From the NCBI GenBank assembly GCA_032124675.1, contig JAQBDA010000311.1, positions 1 through 13,358 on the forward strand: a stretch of DNA of 13,358 bases, given 5' to 3'. The DNA is from JAQBDA01 sp032124675 (GTDB lineage: Bacteria; Chloroflexota; Anaerolineae; Anaerolineales; UBA4823). Positions 6,959 to 13,358 of the stretch are shown piece by piece. Numbering within the stretch: the first letter of the stretch is position 1; each line of letters opens with the position of its first letter. Under the pieces are notes generated by a model. The model was not told the origin of the DNA. It worked only from the letters and a program-made list of their open reading frames with translations, and did not search any database. Both the position numbers and the translations under genes were made by a program.

Positions 6959-7034
6959 ACTTATTTGGCGTATTGGGGTATAAACCAGTTTATTGCGGAG
7001 CAAGGGGTCGCGTGTTCGAGTCGCGCCGAGGGCG
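6959..7034 (+). pseudogene. Decayed tRNA(Arg)-like sequence
   Basis: The 3' half is tRNA-like. An anticodon-loop-like TTGCGGA (34-36 would read GCG, Arg) is followed by a five-nucleotide 3' strand and GGGGTC. Then comes a perfect T-arm: GCGTG (7010-7014), loop TTCGAGT (7015-7021), CGCGC (7022-7026). CGAGGGC (7027-7033) would be the 3' acceptor strand. An A-box-like TGGCGTATTGGGG starts at 6966, at the right distance. However, the 5' acceptor strand (ACTTATT) cannot pair with CGAGGGC, the 5' anticodon stem strand is lost, and there is no CCA. It is therefore a tRNA relic rather than a working gene. Antisense translation gives GATRTRDPLLR, a peptide often produced spuriously from tRNA genes, which supports the reading. 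Confidence 0.5.
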
Positions 7035-7066
7035 CTAGAACCCCTACATGTGGCGGATAGCCAAAA

Positions 7067-7098
7067 AGAACCCCCATATCTGGCGGTATGGGGGTTCT
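7067..7098 (-). terminator. Strong hairpin terminator, probably bidirectional
   Basis: AGAACCCCCATA (7067-7078) and TATGGGGGTTCT (7087-7098) form a perfect 12-bp, GC-rich stem with an 8-base loop. Read on the minus strand the stem runs into TTCTTTTTGG, a good intrinsic terminator for the SNF2-SWIM operon ending at 7333. On the plus strand it is followed by CCTTTTGG, weaker but possible. The outer bases CCAAAA (7061-7066) and TTTTGG (7101-7106) extend the symmetry. Confidence 0.75.
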
Positions 7099-7332
7099 CC
7101 TTTTGGGGAGTAGTGCTTAAGTAAGGCGGATACGATGGAATTATTGGATAGATCGGGTGTAATATATGCAAGGCATTCTCGATCCTTGAGACAGTTGGAA
7201 GATTCTGGCGGGAGATCGACGTATTGGAGGTGTTTGACTGAATGGATGAAGTGACCCTAAAATATCTATGCAAGTGGTCTTAAAACCTAATTTGATCAGC
7301 ACAATTGATATACAGCCTGTTGTTTGGAGCGA

Positions 7333-8226
7333 TTATCCTGATTTTTCATTGTTATTATCGACATAAGCGGCGATCAATGCTGCTTGACTTATGGCTTGAT
7401 ATGCCGGTCGTAGCAGGGATTGTATCCCTGGATTGGGCACAAATGCCGGCTCGCTCAGGCGCTTGAGCAGCGGAATCTCGATAGCCGGCAGGCGGATAGC
7501 CACTGAGAAGGGCTCCAGCGATTGCCCAAGTTCCCAATAATTACCCAACGTATCCTCTAGCGGGATGACAACTTCGGGTTCTTCCTTTTCCTCATCATCG
7601 GCGATATCCTGCCCAGCCCTGCGCTCACGTAAGCCCTGTAAGATTTGCTCCTGCGTGCGCCCGCGCAAGCGAAACAGCAAAAAAGGGTCTTCGTCGAAGC
7701 GTTCGCCCAAGATGTAATGGGTCGCGGCGACATGTTTGCACGGATTGGCCCAATCGGGGCAGGAACAGTTGGTGGTTAAATCGATGCTCCTGGTTGGGAA
7801 CAGGCTCACCCCGGCCGTATAAAAGACTTGCTCAATTTCCTGTGGCATCTCACCGGCCAGCAGTTGGGCGGTAAAAATGGCTTGCTCCGATAAAGTATCC
7901 ATTACCGTATCCCATTGGGCGTTGGTAAATGAAACCATCTGAATCGTGACCTTATAAGGCGTGCGGCGCGATCCTTGCACACGGGCTGCAATCCCGGTCT
8001 TTTTCTCCTCGATGGAGAGCACCTGCCCCTTGCGAGCGTAACTCCGCCCGCGAGTCAGGCGTCCAGAATCTACCAGCCTTTCCAGCGCCTCAATCCAACG
8101 CGTGGCCCACCAGTTTTTGGTAAACGACCCGCGCTGGCTGCGCGCCTTGATCCCATCTTGAGTGGCGATAGGCCGGGTGGGCTTGAAATCGGCGTAATAG
8201 CTGTAGTAGCTTTTTCTGCGTGCCAT
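7333..8226 (-). CDS. SWIM zinc-finger family protein
   Basis: The protein has 297 residues and carries the SWIM motif CxCx(n)CxH: Cys154-Ser-Cys156, Cys163-Lys-His165 in NCSCPDWANPCKHVAATH. SWIM domains bind zinc and are thought to bind DNA or protein. The N-terminus (RGSFTKNWWATRWIEALE, then GRSYARKGQVLSI) is the usual opening of bacterial SWIM proteins encoded beside SNF2 helicases. An acidic linker DDEEKEEPE lies around residues 209-217. The start has GAGGAG eight bases upstream (minus strand) and is one base away from the SNF2 stop, so the two are surely co-transcribed and probably translationally coupled. It is most likely a partner or targeting subunit of the helicase. The biochemical role of this pair in bacteria is not settled. 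Confidence 0.88.
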   Translation of the reverse strand: MARRKSYYSYYADFKPTRPIATQDGIKARSQRGSFTKNWWATRWIEALERLVDSGRLTRGRSYARKGQVLSIEEKKTGIAARVQGSRRTPYKVTIQMVSFTNAQWDTVMDTLSEQAIFTAQLLAGEMPQEIEQVFYTAGVSLFPTRSIDLTTNCSCPDWANPCKHVAATHYILGERFDEDPFLLFRLRGRTQEQILQGLRERRAGQDIADDEEKEEPEVVIPLEDTLGNYWELGQSLEPFSVAIRLPAIEIPLLKRLSEPAFVPNPGIQSLLRPAYQAISQAALIAAYVDNNNEKSG

Positions 8227-8227
8227 A

Positions 8228-11200
8228 TCAATTGCTCCTCAGCCTCACCAATTTCCTTAAATCACTCGTCGAAAGCTCTGTCAACCAGTTCTCCCCGCTG
8301 CCCACCACGATTTGCGCCAGGTCTTTCTTGCTCTCGATCATATCGTCGATCATCTCCTCAAGCGTGCCAGTAGTGATGAATTTGTGCACCTGTACATTGC
8401 GCTTCTGCCCTATGCGGAAGGCGCGATCGGTAGCCTGATCCTCCACGGCGGGGTTCCACCAGCGGTCGAAGTGAAACACATGATTGGCGCGAGTCAGATT
8501 CAACCCTGTTCCACCGGCCTTCAAAGACAGAATAAATATCGGCGGGACGTGCTCGTCTTCCTGGAAACGTTTCACCATCTGGTCACGCATTTTAGCGGGC
8601 GTGCCGCCGTGCAAATACTGTGTCGCCACACCCAGGGTCTGCGGCAGATAAGCAGCTAAAATCTGGCCCATCTCGGCAAATTGAGTGAAGAGCAGCGCCC
8701 GGTCACCTTCTGCCAGGATTTCCTCTAACATGTCGGCAAGCCGATCCAGCTTGCCGCTGCGCCCTGAGATCGCTGCGCCGGCCTCCCCACCCTTGGCTGC
8801 CTGGTGCAAATACTGGACCGGATGATTGCAAATCTGCTTGAGCTGCATCAGCATCGAAAGCACCAATCCACGGCGCTCGATGCCCTCTTTTGCCTCGATC
8901 TGCTTCATTACATCCTGCACTACTGCCTCGTATAATGTGGCCTGCTCCTCAGTCAGGGTGCAGTAGGCCTTCGTCTCTACCTTTTCAGGCAAATCCTGGA
9001 TCACGCGCGGATCGGTCTTCACCCGGCGCAATATTAACGGGCTGGTCAATTGCTTGAGGCGCTTGACTGTCTCCTGGTCGTGATAGCGCTCGATTGGGAT
9101 GGCAAACTCGGTGCGGAACTTTGTTCGCGCTCCCAGATAGCCTGGATTTAAAAAGTGCATGATAGACCACAGCTCCGACAGGCGGTTCTCCATCGGTGTG
9201 CCCGTAAGCGCGAGGCGAAATTGAGCAGGAAATTTACGGATCGCCTGGGTCTGTTTGGCCTCAGGGTTCTTGATATTTTGTGCCTCGTCGAGGATTACCC
9301 ACAGCCAGTCCACCGTCTGTAGATTCTCGGCGTCCAGGCGGGCCAGAGAGTAACTGGTGAGTACGATGTCGTGATTATTTGCCGCTTCATTGAAAGCCTC
9401 GTCCCGCAAGCGGTCGGCCCCGCGGTGAATTATGGCTTTCAGGGATGGCGCGAATCTCTGGATTTCGCGCTCCCAATTGGTCACCACTGACGTAGGGCAG
9501 ATCAAGAGGGATGGCGCCGGCAAATACCCGTTGGCTTCCTTCTCCTGCAAGAGCAGCGCAATCGCCTGGATGGTCTTGCCCAGGCCCATGTCATCGGCCA
9601 GACAGGCCCCCAAACCCCATCGGCGGAAGAAATGTAGCCACGAATAGCCATACAGCTGGTAGGGGCGCAGTTGTGCGTTTAACCCCTCTGGTTGGGGAAG
9701 CTGCTCAAGGCGCTCGGTCTGGTCGAGCTTTTGCAGCCAATCGGAGATCCAATCGTCGACGGCGACATCATCAATCGACAGCCCCCCTTCGGTGGTCTGC
9801 CCGCTCAGGCCGTACTGGAGCGCCTCTATTAAGTTCATCTCCCCTTCGATCGGGTGGTTGTCCCAAAAGCGGATAGCAGCCTCGATCTGCTCGGAATCGA
9901 GCTGCACCCATTGGCCACGCACCTGCACTAACGGGGTTTTGAGCTTCGCCAGGGCTTGAAATTCCTCCTCCGTCAAGGACGTCCCACCCAACGACAGCTC
10001 CCAACTGTACCTGATCAAATTTTCGAGAGACAGGCGGCCTGGTGCAACAGCGTCTTTTCCTTGCTTTTTCTGCATCTTCAACCGCAAACCCAACCGCGCA
10101 CCCGGTTTATTCCACCAGGGCGGGACGAGTACGCCAAAACCAGCTCCCTCAAGCAGCGGGGCAATCTCACGCAGGAAAGAGTAAGCCTCCTGTGTGTCGA
10201 GCGCCATTAGAGATGGGCGTTTGCCTTTGAGGCTTTCCGTCATCGGCGGAAACAAACGCGCCGCGTAGCCCAACCCGGCTAGAAGTTTCTCATGCGGCTG
10301 AGCAAAGCGATGACCCAGCTTGGTGAGCACGCTGCCGGTCTTCTTCCAGACATCCCCGGCTGAGATTAATAAGCTGGGATCATCCCGCGCTTGCAGTAAG
10401 TAGTGAAGATGCCAATCAGGCCTGGTGCTTGACTCGGCGGGCGCTTCCAGGCGGAATGCAATGCGGAAAGTGGCGTCACCAGCGATGTGCAGGTTCCGCA
10501 TCCACAAGCGGTGGCTGTTAGCAAGGGCCTGCAATGGCGCGAGGGGGGCTTTTACCGTTGGGTCGTCATTGAAGAGCGCCTCCAGCCAGCGGTAGCCGGG
10601 ATCGTCGTCGGAGCGAAGGAAGCGCGGGGCGGCAATTTTTCCCCATTGGCGGGCCAGCGCATCGCAGCCAGTGTTGAGGAAGGTGACGAGCAAGGCGCGA
10701 GGGGAAAGCTCCTCTTCCACCTCATTATTCTCGTCACCCGGATTGCCCGTTTTTTGGGATTTCGGTTTTACGAGAATAGGTGCAGCGCGGCACACCGGTG
10801 GCATTGCGTTATCTAACTGCGTAAAACGCGGAGCATCTTTAGGACCATCCAAAACCGGCAGCCAGCGAGCGTGGAAAACTCTTCCAGCGCCGTCGGCAGG
10901 GACAATAACGGGAACGAGTTTATGGGTGGCGAGCGTTTCCAGGACAAGAGCGGTGGCTCGGTTCCAATAGATAGCATCTGCTCCGAGGACGATCTGCGCG
11001 TTTTCAATGTCTAATTCAGGTAGGCGTACCAGCATGGGCAGCGCCTTGGCCAGCGGCAGCGACAAACCCTTGACCAACCAGCGGGCTAGAAAGGGCTGCG
11101 TTTCCTGATCCAGCCCCCAATCATGGATCAGCCACGGCGAAGGCAGCGGACCGGTTCGAGAGGTAGGCAGGCGTAAAGTGGCAGTTCCTTCATCACCCTC

Positions 11201-11389
11201 TGCTTGAAGGACTATCTGTAGATCCTCCAACCGAGCGCAGAAGGGATGATTTTTAGGTTTCGGATTTATGGCGATCCGCCCGCGCTGCCAGGTGGGTGCA
11301 AAGCCTATGGAGGTTTCAGCCCAAAATAGAACTCCGCCGGTTTCGGTGGTTGTGCGCGGCGGCTGCCAGTGAGTGTGAAGTACGAGCAT
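8228..11389 (-). CDS. SNF2-family DNA helicase/translocase
   Basis: The protein has 1053 residues starting at MLVLHTHWQPPR. The frame is open for 30 more codons upstream, but that part overlaps the predicted promoter, while the chosen ATG has AGGA five bases before it. The first 550 residues are the region typical of bacterial SNF2 proteins with the SNF2-associated (DUF3670-like) domain (SLENLIRYSWELSLGGTSLT). The ATPase core follows: motif I ADDMGLGKT with Lys605, motif II DEAQ at 701-704, motif III ALTGTPMENR, motif V SLKAGGTGLNLT, and motif VI DQATDRAFRIGQ (984-995) with its arginine fingers. All catalytic motifs are intact. It should be an ATP-driven double-stranded-DNA translocase that remodels protein-DNA complexes. 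It is co-transcribed with the SWIM protein. SNF2 proteins occur both in transcription recycling (RapA-like) and in phage defence. Nothing here decides between those. Confidence 0.93.
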   Translation of the reverse strand: MLVLHTHWQPPRTTTETGGVLFWAETSIGFAPTWQRGRIAINPKPKNHPFCARLEDLQIVLQAEGDEGTATLRLPTSRTGPLPSPWLIHDWGLDQETQPFLARWLVKGLSLPLAKALPMLVRLPELDIENAQIVLGADAIYWNRATALVLETLATHKLVPVIVPADGAGRVFHARWLPVLDGPKDAPRFTQLDNAMPPVCRAAPILVKPKSQKTGNPGDENNEVEEELSPRALLVTFLNTGCDALARQWGKIAAPRFLRSDDDPGYRWLEALFNDDPTVKAPLAPLQALANSHRLWMRNLHIAGDATFRIAFRLEAPAESSTRPDWHLHYLLQARDDPSLLISAGDVWKKTGSVLTKLGHRFAQPHEKLLAGLGYAARLFPPMTESLKGKRPSLMALDTQEAYSFLREIAPLLEGAGFGVLVPPWWNKPGARLGLRLKMQKKQGKDAVAPGRLSLENLIRYSWELSLGGTSLTEEEFQALAKLKTPLVQVRGQWVQLDSEQIEAAIRFWDNHPIEGEMNLIEALQYGLSGQTTEGGLSIDDVAVDDWISDWLQKLDQTERLEQLPQPEGLNAQLRPYQLYGYSWLHFFRRWGLGACLADDMGLGKTIQAIALLLQEKEANGYLPAPSLLICPTSVVTNWEREIQRFAPSLKAIIHRGADRLRDEAFNEAANNHDIVLTSYSLARLDAENLQTVDWLWVILDEAQNIKNPEAKQTQAIRKFPAQFRLALTGTPMENRLSELWSIMHFLNPGYLGARTKFRTEFAIPIERYHDQETVKRLKQLTSPLILRRVKTDPRVIQDLPEKVETKAYCTLTEEQATLYEAVVQDVMKQIEAKEGIERRGLVLSMLMQLKQICNHPVQYLHQAAKGGEAGAAISGRSGKLDRLADMLEEILAEGDRALLFTQFAEMGQILAAYLPQTLGVATQYLHGGTPAKMRDQMVKRFQEDEHVPPIFILSLKAGGTGLNLTRANHVFHFDRWWNPAVEDQATDRAFRIGQKRNVQVHKFITTGTLEEMIDDMIESKKDLAQIVVGSGENWLTELSTSDLRKLVRLRSN

Positions 11390-11419
11390 AGCGATCCTAT
11401 GAGCAATAGGGTAATCGTG

Positions 11420-11446
11420 ATTATAGCACGGTGAATAGTTGAGCAA
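11420..11446 (-). promoter_or_regulatory. Predicted promoter of the SNF2-SWIM operon
   Basis: On the minus strand a perfect TATAAT (11425-11420) is preceded by TGC, giving an extended -10 element. TTGCTC (11446-11441) stands 15 bases upstream as a weak -35. The -10 lies about 31 bases before the preferred helicase ATG at 11389. Confidence 0.6.
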
Positions 11447-11473
11447 ACGCACGCTATAAACCAGTGGATTAAT

Positions 11474-11506
11474 CTGCATATTTGCGATACAATTGCAAAT
11501 ATGCAG
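11474..11506. promoter_or_regulatory. Perfect 12+12 bp inverted repeat with a -10 box in its spacer (putative operator)
   Basis: CTGCATATTTGC (11474-11485), a 9-base spacer, then its exact reverse complement GCAAATATGCAG (11495-11506). The plus-strand -10-like TACAAT (11488-11493) starts inside the spacer and lies almost wholly within it. A TGGATT at 11465-11470, 17 bases upstream, is a poor -35. A protein bound to the two arms would block transcription of the ATPase gene starting at 11521. The alternative is a hairpin in the mRNA leader, but the predicted start of transcription lies within the right arm, so an operator is more likely. Confidence 0.55.
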
Positions 11507-11520
11507 ATGGAGAACTGGCG

Positions 11521-12744
11521 GTGATTGAAAATTATATCCCTAGAAGTCTGGAGACAGTATTAGAAAAAGCGGTCAATGAGTTTCCAGTGGTCATTTTGAT
11601 TGGCCCGCGGCAGTCGGGTAAGACAACCCTTCTCAGACATCTCTATCCGGAAAGCATACCGCTTATCTCGTTGGAACCGCCCGATGTGCGAACTGCAGCG
11701 ATCACCGATCCGCGTGGTTTCCTTGCTCTCTACCCATCCCCGGTCATATTCGATGAAGTGCAGTATGCACCTGGTCTGCTACCGTATATAAAAGAGCAAG
11801 TGGATGCCCACCGCAATCTTTCCGGGCAATTTATCCTTACCGGTTCTCAGAATTTGCTGCTAATGGAGCAGGTCACCGAAAGCCTGGCAGGCAGGGCTGC
11901 TGTCTTGAAATTGTTGCCCATGTCCCAAAGGGAAATATCGCGAGTCCCTCAGAAACCCCTGCCCTGGGAATCCAACCAGCCATTAAAGTTTTCCGAAACA
12001 GACTCTCATATGGCGTTATGGGAGAGGATTCTAAAGGGCGCTTATCCGGAAATCATAAGGGATCCTCAACGGGATACCCGTCTGTGGCAGGCGAGTTATG
12101 TGCAGACTTACCTTGAGAGAGACGTGCGTAATTTACGTAATGTTGGTGATCTGACACTGTTTCAGACCTATCTGCGGGCGCTGGCCACTCGCAGTGCCCA
12201 ACTACTCAACCTGAGTAATCTGGCGCGGGATGTCGGGGTTTCGGTCAACACTGCTAAAGATTGGCTATCGATCCTGGAGGCTTCTTTTCAGGTCTTCATC
12301 CTACGGCCATACTTCGTGAACATTGGTAAGCGATTAGTTAAATCCCCGAAGGTGTATTTCATGGATACTGGGTTATTATGCTACCTTGTTGGTTTGCAGG
12401 ATGCCCAACATGCTTCAGCTGGCCCAATGGGTGGGGCGATTTTTGAAAACCTGGTAGCCTCCGAATTATTTAAGACCATCATTCACCGCGGGGATGAGCC
12501 AAAGTTGTATTTCTGGCGTACTGCTTCAGGGTCCGAAGTGGATTTGATCCTAGAAACCCAGGGGAAACTTGTGCCGATCGAAGTAAAGTTATCCGCAACA
12601 CCAAGTCCTGAAATGGCTAGAGAGATTGCCCGCTTTCGAAAAGACTTCGGAGACCAAGTGAGTCAGGGGTATGTAATTCACCCTGGAGATACAATGCTCC
12701 CCCTGGGAGAAGGAAACGTCGCAATGCCATTTTCGGGAATTTGA
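11521..12744 (+). CDS. AAA-family ATPase with DUF4143 and PD-(D/E)XK-like C-terminus
   Basis: The protein has 407 residues from a GTG at 11521, with GGAG eight bases upstream. A TTG at 11482 would extend it by 13 codons but falls inside the inverted repeat and has no ribosome site. Visible features are Walker A GPRQSGKT (28-35, Lys34), Walker B VIFDEVQ (Asp78, Glu79), an LTGSQNLLL sensor strand, and a winged-helix-like segment (LNLSNLARDVGVSVNTAKDWL). The C-terminal DUF4143 region contains SGSEVDLIL...PIEVK, where Asp341, Glu354 and Lys356 fit a PD-(D/E)XK nuclease-like core. Length and order are standard for this very common bacterial and archaeal family, whose function is poorly known and which often behaves as a mobile or accessory gene. 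It is divergent from the SNF2 operon. No partner gene follows it, so it seems to stand alone. Confidence 0.9.
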   Translation: MIENYIPRSLETVLEKAVNEFPVVILIGPRQSGKTTLLRHLYPESIPLISLEPPDVRTAAITDPRGFLALYPSPVIFDEVQYAPGLLPYIKEQVDAHRNLSGQFILTGSQNLLLMEQVTESLAGRAAVLKLLPMSQREISRVPQKPLPWESNQPLKFSETDSHMALWERILKGAYPEIIRDPQRDTRLWQASYVQTYLERDVRNLRNVGDLTLFQTYLRALATRSAQLLNLSNLARDVGVSVNTAKDWLSILEASFQVFILRPYFVNIGKRLVKSPKVYFMDTGLLCYLVGLQDAQHASAGPMGGAIFENLVASELFKTIIHRGDEPKLYFWRTASGSEVDLILETQGKLVPIEVKLSATPSPEMAREIARFRKDFGDQVSQGYVIHPGDTMLPLGEGNVAMPFSGI

Positions 12745-13358
12745 TCGATTTCATATCGAGAGGGTAGCTCCACAGTAAACCGGGGTTATGTGCACCTTCT
12801 GGCAATAAACGCTTTTTCTGTCTGAGAACGCCATCCCCGATGATTGAGTGATTGGTCGCCAGGTGCTGGTATCTGAAATAAGAATAGCTCCTCATCAGTC
12901 CAAATACGATCGATATCATCGGCGACAATGACGGGTGTGCGAACGATTCACATGTGACTGCCTATGACACCCGGCCAGCATAGGCTCTTGTGCTCAGTGC
13001 AGATGTGTCAACCGTGGCGCATCAAGTACATCAGTGGTTCCGGGTTTGCGGATTACGGATTACAGCTCGACTGCACCATCCCAAGACCGCCAGACGGGAG
13101 TACTAGGTGATGTTCAACCGATCAATGAAAGCGATATTGAGCTTTGTTCCACAGTGGCTCCGCTCAATCAGAGCCAAAGATTTATAATAGCAGCCCTATT
13201 ATTCATCAGGGAACATCAACGACCCGCTTGCCCTGATAACGTTTGAAAACCTGACCGATGTGAATGATTGCCAGGGGATTAACCAAGGACGCCAAGGATT
13301 GCCGTTCGGCAACGGAGTACGAAACACCTGCTGAACAACTTTCACATAGGCAATGAAC
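12745..13358. other. Right-end stretch without an assertable gene
   Basis: These 614 bases contain only short open frames of low quality. On the minus strand an open stretch of 52 codons (12944 to the TAA at 12786-12788) has protein-like content but no ATG or GTG start. The minus frame closing at 13206-13208 is open to the window edge (13358) and ends FKRYQGKRVVDVP; it could be the tail of a gene outside the window. The plus-strand frame 13034-13246 looks non-coding (it opens GLRITDYSSTAPSQ over a GGATTAC tandem). No terminator, tRNA or insertion-sequence end was seen. Confidence 0.5.
13206..13358 (-). CDS. Possible C-terminal fragment of a gene entering from the right
   Basis: The minus-strand frame is open from the window edge to a TGA at 13208-13206, giving 50 residues including NPLAIIHIGQVFKRYQGKRV. 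The content is plausible for a protein tail, but a plus-strand frame over the same bases is also open, so this may be chance. No family was recognised. Confidence 0.2.
   Translation of the reverse strand, partial: VHCLCESCSAGVSYSVAERQSLASLVNPLAIIHIGQVFKRYQGKRVVDVP

Larger units (their letters stand above)
6672..7332. other. Gene-free stretch between the chrA pseudogene and the SWIM gene
   Basis: No convincing protein-coding gene is present in these 661 bases. They hold a decayed tRNA-like sequence (6959-7034), a strong hairpin (7067-7098), and several short repeats. CACCGTG (6783-6789) and CACGGTG (6810-6816) form an inverted pair. ACAGCTTATC occurs at 6862-6871 and again at 6873-6882. CCATATCTGG occurs at 6918-6927 and 7074-7083. 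GTCCTAGGAC (6951-6960) is a 10-bp palindrome. The stretch appears to be part of the same eroded zone as 4848-6671. Confidence 0.6.

Noticed and set aside
7135..7254. Short plus-strand frame of 39 codons (MELLDRSGVIYARH...) with AAGG upstream.
   Set aside because: It has no recognisable similarity and lies in an eroded intergenic stretch; one short open frame with a loose ribosome site is expected by chance.
6938..7273. Minus-strand open frame of 111 codons ending SALGATRTRDPLLR...
   Set aside because: This peptide is the well-known spurious antisense translation of a tRNA; the real signal is the tRNA relic on the plus strand.
13050..13067. GGATTACGGATTAC short tandem near the right end as a regulatory or mobile repeat.
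   Set aside because: Only two 7-base units are present, too little to distinguish from chance.
1..13358. CRISPR array.
   Set aside because: No regularly spaced repeats are present; the only tandem repeat is the contiguous 18-bp unit at 5481-5525.

Overview
The window looks like a bacterial chromosome of moderately high G+C. Nothing in it fixes the taxon. The mix of a corrinoid/UroD-type methyltransferase set, a SNF2-SWIM pair and a DUF4143 ATPase suits an environmental, probably anaerobic bacterium. Chloroflexota is a guess from overall sequence flavour, not a demonstrated assignment.

Region 1 (1-4789) is a same-strand cluster with tight spacing. It holds the possible tail of an upstream gene, an L-fucose/L-arabinose isomerase-like protein (96-1532), a UroD-family methyltransferase overlapping it by ATGA (1529-2656), a single-domain cupin (2690-3304), an HpcH/HpaI-family aldolase (3312-4097) and a corrinoid (B12) protein of the MtaC/MtbC type (4160-4789). 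The methyltransferase and the corrinoid protein form a classical methyl-transfer pair. The isomerase, cupin and aldolase are sugar or sugar-acid enzymes. Together they suggest corrinoid-dependent demethylation of a methylated sugar or related polyol, followed by isomerisation and retro-aldol cleavage. This combination is the most interesting content of the window. The corrinoid reductive activase and the second methyltransferase that would complete the path are not here.

Region 2 (4790-6671) is a gene graveyard. It holds the N-terminal part of an IS1595-like zinc-ribbon transposase with two in-frame stops, abruptly followed by the C-terminal end of an ABC-2 type permease with a frameshift and a tandem duplication. 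After that comes a ChrA-type chromate transporter with one frameshift and a lost C-terminus. Region 3 (6672-7332) has no convincing gene. It contains a decayed tRNA(Arg)-like sequence and a strong symmetrical hairpin that probably terminates the operon coming from the right.

Region 4 (7333-11389, minus strand) is a two-gene operon, SNF2-family helicase then SWIM zinc-finger protein, separated by one base. Region 5 is a divergent AAA ATPase with a DUF4143/PD-(D/E)XK-like C-terminus (11521-12744). Its predicted -10 box lies in the spacer of a perfect 12+12 bp inverted repeat, a likely operator. The SNF2 operon has an extended -10 TATAAT promoter facing the other way. The last 614 bases hold no gene that can be asserted, only two weak minus-strand open stretches.
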